From Pseudomonadales bacterium (lineage in GTDB: Bacteria > Pseudomonadota > Gammaproteobacteria > Pseudomonadales > Halieaceae), in contig JACKNN010000002.1 in assembly GCA_024234855.1 (NCBI GenBank), positions 496,001 to 560,000 of the forward strand: DNA of 64,000 nucleotides. The letters run 5' to 3'. Positions 25,810 through 34,695 of the stretch are shown in pieces (the stretch's first letter is position 1; the number at the start of each line of letters is the position of its first letter). Both the position numbers and the translations under genes were made by a program. The notes beneath the pieces were generated by a model, which saw only the letters and a program-made list of their open reading frames with translations, had not been told where the DNA came from and made no database searches.

Positions 25810-25825
25810 CGCCCGGCGGGCGGAG

Positions 25826-27292
25826 TCACAATCCCAGGTAATCGCGCATTACCGTAAAAATTTCCGGCTGCCTGATATAGGTCGGCAAACGCCCGATTCC
25901 CGCCTCGTTGGCGTAGAGGGGGACATTGGCCCCGGTATGTTCCTCATGGCTGAAGTTGTTGGTGGCGTAATTGACGCCCATCAGGCCGCCCTCGGGCGTG
26001 ACGATGCGGGCAATTTTGCCCGGGCTGTAGATCGGGATGGGAAATGCGGCATACAGGCTTTCTTCCGGCACCAGTTGCGCCGCCTGGGCGTGGTCTGCGG
26101 TCACCAGGATGAGCGTGTTGGCATGCCTGTCGGCGTAGGCCAGGGCGCTGGCCAGCGCTTCATTGAGCTGTTCCACTTCCCCGATGGAGCCGCACGGCTT
26201 GCGTTCGTGCGACTGCTTGTCGATGGAGGCGGACTCGATCATCAGGAAAAAGCCGCGGTCGTTGTCCCGCGACAGGCGGGCCAGGGCGGCCTCGGTCATC
26301 TGCTGCAGGCTGGGGACCTCGGCTGCTGCCGGGTTCGGCACACAGCGCATGGGCGCCGGCAGCGTGACATCGCCGAGGTAGCGATGCAGGTGGTTGAGCG
26401 CGCTGGGCTCGGGCGCTTCCGCCTCCCGGCCGTGTTCGCCCTGCAGGCGCACCGGCATGGTGTCGGCTGAAAACAGGCCCAGCAGGCGTCCGGTGGGAGT
26501 CGCCTGGAGTAATTCCTCGCGGCTGGTAACCACCTGGAAACCCTGCTGCGTGGCCAGCTCAGCCACGGTGACGCGCTCGCCCTCTGCCTCCGGTTTGAAG
26601 TGTTTACGACCCCCCCCGAGAATCACCTGCACGCTGGAGCTGGCCAGTTGCTCGGCGATGGAGCCCTCGCCGCCATTGGCCTTGAGGTCGGCCGGGCAGC
26701 CCCCCAGCGGGATCTCCTTGTAGCTGATATCGACCATGGTGGACGGGTCCTCGCACAGGCGAAAACTGACATGGGCGGCAAAGGCGGCGGGGGTGGCGTC
26801 GGTGACGCTGGCGGTCGTGACGAGACCAGTGCGGTAGCCCGCGGCGGCGGCGAGTTCGACAATGGTAGTCAGGTCCTCATCGCTGCCGGCGCTGGTGGCG
26901 ATACGGGCGCGACTCGTGACAACCCCGGTGGCCATGCTGGTCGCGGTATTGGCCGAGTCGGCCACGTAGAGCGGTTTGCCGTCGACGGCGTCCGCCACCG
27001 TCAGCACACCGGCGCTGGCCCGTAATGGCATCTCATCCAGCAGCAGTTGGCCGGAGGCACCCTTGAGGTAGTTGCGGGCGATGGTGATCTGCTGGTCGTC
27101 CATGCCGTCACCGATGATCAGGATAACGGCCCGGGCTGCGGCGGTGGGGTTGTCGTCCTGGACCGGCGGCTCCTCCCGGGACGCGGAAGCCGCTGCAGCC
27201 AGCAGCAGTGCGCCGAGCGTCATGAGCACGCGCGGGTACGCGATTGGGGGAAAACTGCAGCTATAAGGTCGGGCAACGTCCTGGCAGGGCAT
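25826..27292 (-). CDS. alkaline phosphatase (PhoA family)
   Basis: 488 aa. Metal and catalytic motifs: ILIIGDGMDDQQIT, nucleophile Ser in VADSANTATSMATG, HERKPCGSIGEVEQL and LVTADHAQAAQL, with the late EEHTGANVPLY segment. Exported: the ATG at 27292 opens a 37-residue leader whose hydrophobic core LMTLGALLLAAAASA follows a basic Arg; an internal ATG at 27223 lacks a charged n-region. Function: periplasmic phosphate monoester hydrolysis. The gene is convergent with gspB, 16 bases apart. No Pho box was seen upstream by eye. Confidence 0.88.
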   Translation of the reverse strand: MPCQDVARPYSCSFPPIAYPRVLMTLGALLLAAAASASREEPPVQDDNPTAAARAVILIIGDGMDDQQITIARNYLKGASGQLLLDEMPLRASAGVLTVADAVDGKPLYVADSANTATSMATGVVTSRARIATSAGSDEDLTTIVELAAAAGYRTGLVTTASVTDATPAAFAAHVSFRLCEDPSTMVDISYKEIPLGGCPADLKANGGEGSIAEQLASSSVQVILGGGRKHFKPEAEGERVTVAELATQQGFQVVTSREELLQATPTGRLLGLFSADTMPVRLQGEHGREAEAPEPSALNHLHRYLGDVTLPAPMRCVPNPAAAEVPSLQQMTEAALARLSRDNDRGFFLMIESASIDKQSHERKPCGSIGEVEQLNEALASALAYADRHANTLILVTADHAQAAQLVPEESLYAAFPIPIYSPGKIARIVTPEGGLMGVNYATNNFSHEEHTGANVPLYANEAGIGRLPTYIRQPEIFTVMRDYLGL

Positions 27293-27580
27293 GGTGTATC
27301 CATTGGCGGTGATGTTGGCGCGGCAATTGATAGCACGATCTGTGGTTCTTTGCACCCGATCGGTTTTTTCGGGACGCAGTCCAGGCGGGCGAGCCGGGGG
27401 GGTAAGCCGGTGCGGGAACAAAATACGACGCAATCCCTTAACCTTTGCGGCCCACTGTGGCAGGATTTGCGCTCCTGCTGTGGCGATCAGCCGCCGGGCG
27501 TCCGGGTAACCCCTGTCCGCCCGAGGTAAAACAGGGCATAAGAACCATAATGCGAACAGGCAGCAACTGAGGTAACCCCG

Positions 27581-27919
27581 ATGAAAATGATTACAGCGGT
27601 CATCAAGCCGTTCAAGCTCGATGATGTGCGCGATGCCCTCAACCAGATCGGTATTGCCGGCATGACAGTCGAAGAGGTTAAGGGCTATGGCCGGCAGAAA
27701 GGCCACACAGAACTGTACCGTGGCGCCGAGTACGTGGTGGAGTTTCAACCCAAGATCAAGCTGCAACTGGCGATCAGCGATACCCTGGTCGAGAACGCGA
27801 TCGAAGCCATTTGCAGCGCCGCCAACACCGGTAAAATTGGCGATGGCAAGATTTTTGTCAGCGACCTGGAACAGAGCATTCGTATTCGCACCGGCGAGAC
27901 CGGTGAAGACGCCCTTTGA
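27581..27919 (+). CDS. glnK: nitrogen regulatory protein P-II (GlnK)
   Basis: 112 aa, standard P-II size. Uridylylation Tyr51 sits in the T-loop TELYRGAEYVVEF; the C-terminal ISVSDLEQ-like B-loop and IRTGETGEDAL end are typical. Trimeric signal protein sensing ATP/ADP and 2-oxoglutarate, here probably gating the Amt channel encoded 15 bases downstream. GAGGTAA precedes the ATG. The 288-base region between the phosphatase and glnK holds no gene; a TGGCAG..GC sequence at 27458 resembles half of a sigma-54 site but is too poor to call. Confidence 0.95.
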   Translation: MKMITAVIKPFKLDDVRDALNQIGIAGMTVEEVKGYGRQKGHTELYRGAEYVVEFQPKIKLQLAISDTLVENAIEAICSAANTGKIGDGKIFVSDLEQSIRIRTGETGEDAL

Positions 27920-27933
27920 CGATGGAGGCACGC

Positions 27934-29238
27934 ATGAATCCCAAACGAACCCTCGCAGTGGCGGCCAGCCTGATGCTGGTGGCCAGCGGTGCCAGCGCCC
28001 AGGAAATAAACGGCGCGGACACTGCGTGGATTCTGACCTCCACCGCGCTGGTGCTGTTTATGACCATCCCCGGGCTGTCCCTGTTCTACGCGGGACTGGT
28101 GCGTTCAAAGAACGTCTTGTCCGTGCTGATGCAGTGCTTTGCCCTGACCTGTCTCATGTCTCTGGTGTGGTTTGCCGTGGGGTATACCATCGCCTTCGGC
28201 AGTGATGGGGTGGAGCAGGGTAAGTGGGTTGGCGACTTCGGCAATATGTTTTTTGCCAATATCGGCATCGACTCGGTGAATGGCACCATCCCCGCCACCC
28301 TGTTCGCTATTTTCCAGATGACGTTCGCTATTATCACGCCGGCGCTGATTGTCGGCGGTTTCGCGGAGCGTATGCGATTTTCCGCCATGCTGCTGTTCAG
28401 TACCTTGTGGATGGTGCTGGTGTATGCGCCCGTCTGCCACTGGGTGTGGGGTGGCGGCTGGCTGGGGAGCATGGGCCTGCAGGATTTTGCCGGCGGTACC
28501 GTAGTGCATATTACCGCCGCCGCGGCCGCCCTGGTGGCCGCGATCATGATCGGCCCGCGCCGGGGTTTTGGCACGGTGGCCATGCCGCCGCATAACCTCA
28601 CCCTGACGGTGGCGGGAGCCGGTATGCTGTGGGTGGGCTGGTTCGGTTTTAACGCGGGCTCGGCGGTGGCCGCCAACGGCAGCGCCGCCATGGCGATGCT
28701 GGTGACCCACCTGTCCGCCTCGGCCGGGGCACTGGCCTGGATGACGATGGAATGGTTGCGCCACGGCAAGCCCTCGATGCTGGGCACGGTTACCGGGATG
28801 GTGGCTGGCCTGGGTACCATCACCCCGGCCTCCGGGTCTGTTGGCCCTGCCGCGGCCGTGGTGATAGGCCTGATCGCGGGCGTGTTGTGCTACTTCGCCA
28901 CCAATTACCTGAAGAATAAATTGCGGGTGGATGACAGCCTCGATGTGTTCCCCGTGCACGGCGTCGGCGGCATTCTCGGCACCCTGCTGGCGGGTATTTT
29001 CTGCTCCACCCAACTCGGCATCTTCAGCGGCAACGGTTTTTCCGAGGGCATCTCCAGCATCGGCGGTCAGCTGATGGTGCAGGCTACCGGAGTGGTAGCC
29101 ACACTGGCGTATACCGTGATGGTCACTGTCATCCTGCTCAAGGTGGTGGGCGCACTGGTCGGCCTGCGCGTGGATGGCGACGAGGAAACCCAGGGCCTGG
29201 ATCTGGTGCTGCACGACGAGCGCGGTTACGACCTGTAA
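27934..29238 (+). CDS. amtB: ammonium transporter (Amt)
   Basis: 434 aa, eleven membrane helices. An N-terminal signal-like leader (MNPKRTLAVAASLMLVASGASA) precedes the mature start, as in many Amt proteins. Family motifs: DTAWILTSTALVLFMTIPGLSLFYAGLVR, the FAGGTVVHITA His-168 pore motif and FPVHGVGGILG His-318. A GGAGG at 27924 supports ATG at 27934 rather than the in-frame start at 27916. Transports ammonium/ammonia under nitrogen limitation; regulated by GlnK from the same operon. A T-run (29271-29278) follows, but without a convincing stem. Confidence 0.95.
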   Translation: MNPKRTLAVAASLMLVASGASAQEINGADTAWILTSTALVLFMTIPGLSLFYAGLVRSKNVLSVLMQCFALTCLMSLVWFAVGYTIAFGSDGVEQGKWVGDFGNMFFANIGIDSVNGTIPATLFAIFQMTFAIITPALIVGGFAERMRFSAMLLFSTLWMVLVYAPVCHWVWGGGWLGSMGLQDFAGGTVVHITAAAAALVAAIMIGPRRGFGTVAMPPHNLTLTVAGAGMLWVGWFGFNAGSAVAANGSAAMAMLVTHLSASAGALAWMTMEWLRHGKPSMLGTVTGMVAGLGTITPASGSVGPAAAVVIGLIAGVLCYFATNYLKNKLRVDDSLDVFPVHGVGGILGTLLAGIFCSTQLGIFSGNGFSEGISSIGGQLMVQATGVVATLAYTVMVTVILLKVVGALVGLRVDGDEETQGLDLVLHDERGYDL

Positions 29239-29306
29239 GTGCTGGCACCGGGTGTACGGCTGGACGGGCGTTTTTTTTACATCGGTAGTTTCGGCAGGAG
29301 GCTCAA

Positions 29307-29936
29307 TTGAAACAGGCGCTGGTCAATATGCTGGTCATGCAGCACAGCATGAACACGCGGGTGCATAAAGACTGGGTGGAGCAGGATTTTGCCTGGTATC
29401 GTGCGGCCTGGATTGAGTGCGGCGAGCTCATCGAGCACTACGGCTACAAGTGGTGGAAGAAACAGGTGCCCGAGCTCGAGCAGGTGCGCCTCGAGGTGAT
29501 TGATATCTGGCATTTCGGCCTCTCCGCCCTGTTTGCGCAGGGCAAAATGGTAGAGCAGATTGCCGACGAGATACTGCTTGATCTCGACGGCCACCCGGCC
29601 ACCGGCCTGGGTGTACTCGAGGCCACCGAGGCGCTGGCGTTGCACTGCCTGCAAACAAGGGGTTTTTCACCGGCGCGCTTCCGGGATCTCATGCTCGCTG
29701 TCGGCCTGGACTTCGACAGCCTGTACACGGCCTACGTCGGCAAAAACGTGCTCAACTTCTTTCGCCAGGACCACGGCTACAAGGACGGCAGTTACGTCAA
29801 GAACTGGGGCGGCAGGGAGGACAACGAGCATCTTTCCGAACTGGTCGCCGTGCTGGATCACGGCGCCGGCGATTTTGCCGACCAGGTGTACGCGGCACTG
29901 CTGGGCCGTTACCGGGAACTGGTGCCGGGGCGTTAG
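29307..29936 (+). CDS. all-alpha dUTPase-like (dimeric dUTPase / MazG superfamily)
   Basis: 209 aa. Helical bundle with the acidic pairs expected for Mg2+: AWIECGELIEHYGYKWWKK and EVRLEVIDIWHF (E-x2-E / E-x2-D). Members hydrolyse dUTP/dUDP to dUMP. The start is a TTG at 29307 with a complete AGGAGG five bases upstream, better than later ATGs. Dimeric dUTPases are better known in phages and trypanosomes, so its presence in a chromosomal gammaproteobacterial position is worth noting; the context (amt upstream, wHTH protein downstream) gives no help. Confidence 0.8.
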   Translation: MKQALVNMLVMQHSMNTRVHKDWVEQDFAWYRAAWIECGELIEHYGYKWWKKQVPELEQVRLEVIDIWHFGLSALFAQGKMVEQIADEILLDLDGHPATGLGVLEATEALALHCLQTRGFSPARFRDLMLAVGLDFDSLYTAYVGKNVLNFFRQDHGYKDGSYVKNWGGREDNEHLSELVAVLDHGAGDFADQVYAALLGRYRELVPGR

Positions 29937-29951
29937 CGCGTGGAACGCGGC

Positions 29952-30842
29952 ATGGAATCCGACACCAGCCGGTTATCCACCACGGCCCTGGCCCGAAAAC
30001 TCAATATTCCTGCCCAGCAGCTGTTTGCCACGCTCAGGGATTACGGCTGGATTGAACGCGCCGGCGAATCCTGGCTGCTTACACCCAAGGGCGAGTTCGA
30101 AGGCGGGCAGTATCAGCAGAGTCGACGCTACGGCCGTTATATCGTCTGGCCCGAGAGCCTGGATCACCACCCGCTGCTCGCGGCCATCGAGTCCAACCAG
30201 CGTATCAACGCCGCCTCGATGTGCCGCTATTACCCGCTGCTGCATGCGCGGCAGATCAACCGGGCGCTGGCGGAACTCGGCCTGCAACACCACAGTATTA
30301 TCGGCTGGGAACTCACCGAAAGAGGCAGGGCGCTGGGCGGGCTGCAGGAGGAGAGTGACAACAGCGGTGCATTTTATGTGACCTGGCCCCATGAAATTGT
30401 CGACAACCCGGTGATTCACCGGGAACTGACCCGGCAGTCGGACCAGGGCCAGCGGGTGGCAGACAGCGCCGACCCGGAGCCGGACCTGTTCGCCGGGGGT
30501 GCGGGGGCCGAAACCGGTGTCGGTATCGACGGGCACAAGCTCGGTTCACCGCTGGAGGTGCGGGTATGCAACTGGTTGTACCTGGCCCAATTGGCCCATG
30601 CCTACCAGCGCGCCCTGCCCACAGAAGAGCTGGTGTATGCGGATTTCTATGTCCCCGAGGGCAATGTGTACATAGATTGCTGGGACACGGGTATTCCCGC
30701 CCGTGCCCTGGCGGGGAAACTCCACAAGCAGGAGCTGTACCGGATACTCAAGCTGCGCCATATCGAGATCAACGCGGCCGATGCCGACCGTCTGGATGAA
30801 GTCCTCGGGCGTGGCCTGCTCGCTTTCGGTATTCGTTGCTGA
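29952..30842 (+). CDS. winged-helix protein with PD-(D/E)XK nuclease-like C-terminal domain
   Basis: About 296 aa from ATG 29952; GTG 29940 is an alternative. Two wHTH-like repeats: STTALARKLNIPAQQLFATLRDYGWI (residues 8-40) and INAASMCRYYPLLHARQINRALAELGL (around 90). After a poorly ordered linker, residues about 200-296 carry ELVYADFYVPEGNVYIDCWD and a KLHKQELYR basic stretch, the order D...D/E-x-W..K seen in PD-(D/E)XK nucleases. I do not recognise a characterised family, though relatives have been automatically labelled glycerol kinase without support. It may act on DNA; no catalytic evidence exists. It lies 16 bases after the dUTPase gene, suggesting co-expression. Confidence 0.6.
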   Translation: MESDTSRLSTTALARKLNIPAQQLFATLRDYGWIERAGESWLLTPKGEFEGGQYQQSRRYGRYIVWPESLDHHPLLAAIESNQRINAASMCRYYPLLHARQINRALAELGLQHHSIIGWELTERGRALGGLQEESDNSGAFYVTWPHEIVDNPVIHRELTRQSDQGQRVADSADPEPDLFAGGAGAETGVGIDGHKLGSPLEVRVCNWLYLAQLAHAYQRALPTEELVYADFYVPEGNVYIDCWDTGIPARALAGKLHKQELYRILKLRHIEINAADADRLDEVLGRGLLAFGIRC

Positions 30843-30844
30843 GT

Positions 30845-31129
30845 CTAGAGCAGCGTGTTTATTCGCTCGGCGAGGGTAAAATCCCGTTCCGAGATGCCCT
30901 CCACATCGTGACTGGTCAGGTGTATTTCCACCCTGTTATAGACGTTCGACCACTCCGGGTGATGGTCCATCCGCTCCGCCAGCAATGCCACGCGGCTCAT
31001 AAAACCGAAGGCCTCGACAAAGTCGGTAAATACGAACAGGCGGTAGAGCCTGTGCCTGTCCATCACCCAGTCAGGCAGTGCCTGCAGTCGCTGTTCAACC
31101 TCCGCCGGTGAAAGTTTGCGCGCTGCCAT
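30845..31129 (-). CDS. phhB: 4a-hydroxytetrahydrobiopterin dehydratase (PCD/DCoH)
   Basis: 94 aa. The family motif HHPEWSNVYNRVEIHLTSHDVEGIS carries the paired His residues of the pterin site. It dehydrates 4a-hydroxytetrahydropterin made by phenylalanine hydroxylase; phhA is not in the window. Convergent with the winged-helix gene with just 2 bases between stops. Next gene upstream (trmA) ends 2 bases away, so it may be the last gene of a minus-strand operon with tus, ybiB and trmA. Confidence 0.92.
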   Translation of the reverse strand: MAARKLSPAEVEQRLQALPDWVMDRHRLYRLFVFTDFVEAFGFMSRVALLAERMDHHPEWSNVYNRVEIHLTSHDVEGISERDFTLAERINTLL

Positions 31130-31130
31130 G

Positions 31131-32267
31131 TCAACCTCCGTAACCCGGTGAATGCCGCAATTTCGATGCTACCTGTTTTCGCCTCAGGAAAACACCGCAT
31201 TCCATGTGGTCGGTATAGGGGAACTGGTCGAACAGGGCAAATTGCTCGATCCTGTGGCCGGCGCACAGTACCGCCAGGTTCTCCGCCAGTGTGTGCGGGT
31301 TGCAGGATATGTAGATGATAGCCTCAAAACCGGCAACCATCTGCACTGTGTGTGGATCCAGCCCGGCGCGCGGCGGGTCGACAAAAATCGTGCGCAGGTC
31401 GTAGTCCGGCAGGGGCCGTGGCAGTTCGGCGAGACGGCGAAATTCCCGCTCCGCGTTCATCGCCTGGGTGACTTCCTCCGCGGAGAGCCGAATGATCTGC
31501 ACGTTGTCGATACCGTTCGAGGCCAGGTTCTCCCGCGCCGCGCGCACCGAGGTTTTGGCTAGTTCGGTGGCAATCACATGATCGAAATGCCTGGCCAGCG
31601 GCAGGGTGAAGTTGCCATTGCCGCAGTAGAGTTCCAGCAGATCGCCCGTCACCGAGGCGGCGCGCTGGCAGGCCCAGGTCAGCATCGCGGTGTTCACGCC
31701 GGCGTTGGGCTGGGTAAACGCCTGTTCATACTGGATGTAACAATAGGTGCGCCCCTCAACGGCAAGCAACTCTTTGACAAAGGTGTTGCCGATGACAATT
31801 TTCTGCTTGCGACTGCGGCCGACCAGTGACACCTGCAAGCGGGCTGCCAGCCGGCTGGCGCTGACCTCCCAGTCCGGTTGCAGTTTGCGGTGATACACCA
31901 GCGTTACCAGGGTGTCGCCGGCCAGGGTGGACAGGAATTCCACCTGGAATAGTTTGCGACGCAGCACCGCGTCGCGTTTGAGCTCCGCTCGCAATACCGG
32001 CATCAGCTCGCGGATGCGTTCACAGCCGATCGGGAAGTCGTCGATCAGTACCGGGGTGGCGGGATCATCCCGCCGGAACATCACGTAGTCGAGCGCATCC
32101 CCGTCGTGCCAGACCCGAAATTCCGCGCGCATACGAAAGCCGGTGGCTGCGGACGGGAAGACCGTCGGGGCGGGGGGGGAGTAGGGGGCCAGCAGGGCGC
32201 ACACCCGCTCACACTTCAGCGCGAGCAGCTGCGGGTAACGGGATGGATCGACGGCGGACAGGGGCAT
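31131..32267 (-). CDS. trmA: tRNA (uracil-54-C5)-methyltransferase
   Basis: 378 aa. SAM motif DLLELYCGNGNFTLPLA, FVDPPRAGLDPHTV, and the catalytic nucleophile Cys in IYISCNPHTLAENL; no 4Fe-4S cysteine cluster, so TrmA rather than RlmC/RlmD. It forms m5U54 in the T-loop of tRNAs. The ATG at 32267 shares its last base with the TAA of the preceding ybiB gene (translational coupling). An upstream in-frame ATG at 32300 is less like the family start. Confidence 0.93.
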   Translation of the reverse strand: MPLSAVDPSRYPQLLALKCERVCALLAPYSPPAPTVFPSAATGFRMRAEFRVWHDGDALDYVMFRRDDPATPVLIDDFPIGCERIRELMPVLRAELKRDAVLRRKLFQVEFLSTLAGDTLVTLVYHRKLQPDWEVSASRLAARLQVSLVGRSRKQKIVIGNTFVKELLAVEGRTYCYIQYEQAFTQPNAGVNTAMLTWACQRAASVTGDLLELYCGNGNFTLPLARHFDHVIATELAKTSVRAARENLASNGIDNVQIIRLSAEEVTQAMNAEREFRRLAELPRPLPDYDLRTIFVDPPRAGLDPHTVQMVAGFEAIIYISCNPHTLAENLAVLCAGHRIEQFALFDQFPYTDHMECGVFLRRKQVASKLRHSPGYGG

Positions 32268-33292
32268 TAGTCCAACCTCGCGGTATCGCGGTCTCGCCAC
32301 AGGGATTTCGCCTGCTCGCGGGCCGCGGCCGGGTCCAGTCCGGGCTGCAGCAGTGTCAGTGCCGCGGCGGTCGTGGCGTAAACGGCGCTGAGGCCGTATC
32401 CGTCGTCCGCCGCCCCCGCCAATCCTCGCCAGAGGACGCGCAACGGCGCCACATCGGGGCGCAAAACCTGCTCGACACGACCGGGCAGCGTGCGCGGCAG
32501 CACGAATTCATTGCGTTGCGCAGCGCAGAGCAGGTGCAGGCGGGTATCGGCCTGCGGCTTGATTTCCACCTCGCCGCTATCGCCCTTGAACACCAGCGCG
32601 CGGGGTTGCCCCAGCAACTCGTCAGTCGCCTGGTGCAGCTGCGCATACGCCGGGTGAAAAATACTCTGGATACTACAGGGTGCGCGCAGTGGATTGAGCA
32701 TGCGGGTGAGCGTGTTGACCGGTGAGCGCAAGCCCAGCAGTGGGCGCAACTGGATGAGTTCGTGCAGTGGCCGGCAGAAGCAGCGCAGGGGCAGGTAGCT
32801 GAGCCCGACCGTATCCAGTTGCGAGCCGACCTGGCCCCAGCCGTCCGCCACCGGCAGCCCCAGTGCCTGCAGGGCCGTTTCCGTATAGAGGCGATCCAGG
32901 GTATGACCGTCGGCACCGTGCACCAATACCCGGTAACCCGCCTGGGCGAGCAGCATCAGGGACAGGATAAACCAGGGATGTTGCTGCCTCTTGCCCGCGT
33001 AGCTGGACCAGTCGAGGTCGGCCTGGAGGGGCGCGTCCGGCTGCAGCATTTCCTCGCGGCAGGCGTCGACAAAGCCCGCGAGTTCCTCGCCGGTCTCTTC
33101 TTTTACCCGCAGCAGCATGAGGAACGCACCCACCTGCACCAGCTCGGTTTCACCCCGCAGGATCATACCAAAAGCCTGCCTCGCCTCGTCCCGGCTCAGG
33201 GAGCGGCTGCCGCTTTTGCCCTTGCCGAGCACCCGCACAAAAGGTGCAAAGCGATGTTCCAACTCAGGGCTGTGAAAGCCGGGGTCGCTCAC
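32267..33292 (-). CDS. ybiB: YbiB/TrpD2-like glycosyltransferase-family-3 protein
   Basis: 341 aa. It resembles anthranilate phosphoribosyltransferase in fold (N-terminal helical FAPFVRVLGKGKSGSRSLSRDEARQAFGMIL, GADGHTLDRLY, LLGLRSPVNTLTRMLNP) but has the deviations of the YbiB/TrpD2 group: no anthranilate pocket. E. coli YbiB binds nucleic acids and lacks TrpD activity. It sits between tusE and trmA, both tRNA-modification genes, which supports an RNA-related role. Confidence 0.85.
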   Translation of the reverse strand: MSDPGFHSPELEHRFAPFVRVLGKGKSGSRSLSRDEARQAFGMILRGETELVQVGAFLMLLRVKEETGEELAGFVDACREEMLQPDAPLQADLDWSSYAGKRQQHPWFILSLMLLAQAGYRVLVHGADGHTLDRLYTETALQALGLPVADGWGQVGSQLDTVGLSYLPLRCFCRPLHELIQLRPLLGLRSPVNTLTRMLNPLRAPCSIQSIFHPAYAQLHQATDELLGQPRALVFKGDSGEVEIKPQADTRLHLLCAAQRNEFVLPRTLPGRVEQVLRPDVAPLRVLWRGLAGAADDGYGLSAVYATTAAALTLLQPGLDPAAAREQAKSLWRDRDTARLD

Positions 33293-33301
33293 CTCGCGCT
33301 C

Positions 33302-33619
33302 CTAGAGACAATTGGCCGGTTTCGGCAAGCCGGCAATTTTACTGCCAAGCCTGGCCGGTGAACCGGGGAACAGTGACAGCAGGTAAATACTCCTGCCCTT
33401 GTCGACGCCCAGTTTGAAGCCGCAGTACTTCACCAGCGCACGCATGGCGGGAGAGCTGTCAAACTCGCTGTAGTATTGCCGCAGCAAGTGGATAACCTCC
33501 CAGTGCGCCTCAGTCAATACAATCTGCTCGCCCGCGGCGATCTGCTCGGCGACCGCGGGCGACCAGTCGTCCAGTCGGCACAGGAAACCTTCCCGGTCGA
33601 ATGCGCTGGGCGGCAGCAC
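33302..33619 (-). CDS. tusE: sulfur carrier TusE/DsrC
   Basis: 105 aa. Family features: DREGFLCRLDDWSPAVAEQIA, LTEAHWEVIHLLRQYY and the C-terminal arm GLPKPANCL, whose penultimate Cys104 is the sulfur-bearing residue. It accepts sulfur from TusBCD and passes it to MnmA for 2-thiouridine at tRNA wobble position 34. The single conserved Cys suits TusE; dissimilatory DsrC proteins carry an additional Cys ten residues earlier, where an Arg or Lys occurs here. Confidence 0.92.
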   Translation of the reverse strand: MLPPSAFDREGFLCRLDDWSPAVAEQIAAGEQIVLTEAHWEVIHLLRQYYSEFDSSPAMRALVKYCGFKLGVDKGRSIYLLSLFPGSPARLGSKIAGLPKPANCL

Positions 33620-33622
33620 GTA

Positions 33623-33913
33623 TCAAAACCACGCCAGCTGGCGGGCGTACTGCTCGGACAACGTCACGAAGCCGTCTATATCGACAACGGTGACGCCATC
33701 TACCCGGTCGAGCACGCCCGCGGCGGCGGCATCGTCGCGCAATACGTAGAGCATGGCGCCGCTGGTGTCGAGTTCGGCCCGATGGCTGCAGCCGGCAAGC
33801 GCCGCGTATACCCCGTCTCCCATCAGCAACAGCGCATCGCCGGCTGTCAGCAGGCGCAGGCAGTCGGCAAAGGCGGCGGAGGCGGGTGAGGCGTTCAGAG
33901 TGTGCAGGGTCAT
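33623..33913 (-). CDS. tusB: TusB/DsrH subunit
   Basis: 96 aa, DsrE-superfamily fold: HTLNASPASAAFADCLRLLTAGDALLLMGDGVYAAL is the usual N-terminal part. A Cys in the conserved GCSHRA segment is present. With TusC and TusD it forms the heterohexameric sulfur relay complex. Three bases from tusE and two from tusC, so in one operon. Confidence 0.88.
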   Translation of the reverse strand: MTLHTLNASPASAAFADCLRLLTAGDALLLMGDGVYAALAGCSHRAELDTSGAMLYVLRDDAAAAGVLDRVDGVTVVDIDGFVTLSEQYARQLAWF

Positions 33914-33915
33914 AA

Positions 33916-34287
33916 TCAGAAACCCAGCAGGTGGTCGTGGGTGCTGACCAGCTCGGCCATCGCCCCGGGATCCAGCGGCAGGGCGGCGACGGGAGCGGCG
34001 TCGAGGTCCAGTTGATACCGTGCGGCGGCTTCCGCATCGACATAGACATGGTCGATATCGTACAGCGGCAGGGACGAGAGCAAGCGCCCCAGGTTTTTTA
34101 CCCCGAGCGCCTCGCAGTCCTGTCCCGACAGCAGTTGCAACACACCGTCACCGACAAAGAGCAGGTTGACCGGCTGCTCAAAAGCGGCGGTTGCCAGCGC
34201 GACATCCACGGAAGCCCGGGCAAGACTGCTGCCATAGGGCGAATGGCGAATCAGGACCAGGGTGCGTTTACCGTCGGTTGCGTTCAT
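33916..34287 (-). CDS. tusC: TusC/DsrF subunit
   Basis: 123 aa, DsrE-like. Typical start KRTLVLIRHSPYGSSLARASVDVALATAAFEQPVNLLFVGDGVLQLL. The TusC partner of the TusBCD complex; not itself the catalytic sulfur carrier. Compact operon order tusD-tusC-tusB-tusE as in E. coli. Confidence 0.9.
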   Translation of the reverse strand: MNATDGKRTLVLIRHSPYGSSLARASVDVALATAAFEQPVNLLFVGDGVLQLLSGQDCEALGVKNLGRLLSSLPLYDIDHVYVDAEAAARYQLDLDAAPVAALPLDPGAMAELVSTHDHLLGF

Positions 34288-34289
34288 CC

Positions 34290-34682
34290 TCAGCCCCCAA
34301 AGCTGACCATGCGGTCCACCGAGGCGGCCGCATCAACCAGTTGGCCGAGTCCGGCCAGGGTGAACGCGGGGTGAATGGTGCCGCGACGCCTGTCATAGCG
34401 AGTTGCTTCGGCCTCATCCAGCATGCCGTATTTAAGGGCGGAGGCAATGCACAGGCTCAACTCCACCCCGTGCTGCTCGGCGAGGTCGACCCAGGGTTGC
34501 AGCCGGGCGCTCTCATCCTGCGGATAAACAGCGGTGGCAGAGCCGGCGCCGGTGCCGGCATCGAGAAAGAACACCCGCTTGATGCTGTGGCCGCGCGCGA
34601 GCACGCCCCGGGCGAAACGTGCCGCCGTCATGGCGCACTGGCCGGAGGCGGGGGAGGACATTACAAGCAGGGCGTAGATCAT
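34290..34682 (-). CDS. tusD: sulfurtransferase TusD/DsrE
   Basis: 130 aa from ATG 34682 (MIYALLVMSSPASGQCAMTA); upstream codons to 34697 overlap the yccA terminator. Cys78 in LCIASALKYGM is the sulfur-accepting residue, matching E. coli TusD Cys78. First gene of the tusDCBE-ybiB-trmA string. It starts only 14 bases from the terminator hairpin of yccA, so either a promoter lies inside the yccA 3' region or some read-through feeds the operon. Confidence 0.92.
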   Translation of the reverse strand: MIYALLVMSSPASGQCAMTAARFARGVLARGHSIKRVFFLDAGTGAGSATAVYPQDESARLQPWVDLAEQHGVELSLCIASALKYGMLDEAEATRYDRRRGTIHPAFTLAGLGQLVDAAASVDRMVSFGG

Positions 34683-34695
34683 GGCTGGCCAGAAC

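Noticed and set aside
27455..27475. A possible sigma-54 promoter before glnK (TGGCAGG...GC).
   Set aside because: GG and GC are correctly spaced, but the TTGC part is not matched; too poor to list as a feature.
29255..29280. An intrinsic terminator after amtB marked by a T-run at 29271-29278.
   Set aside because: No stable stem immediately upstream of the T-run could be drawn.
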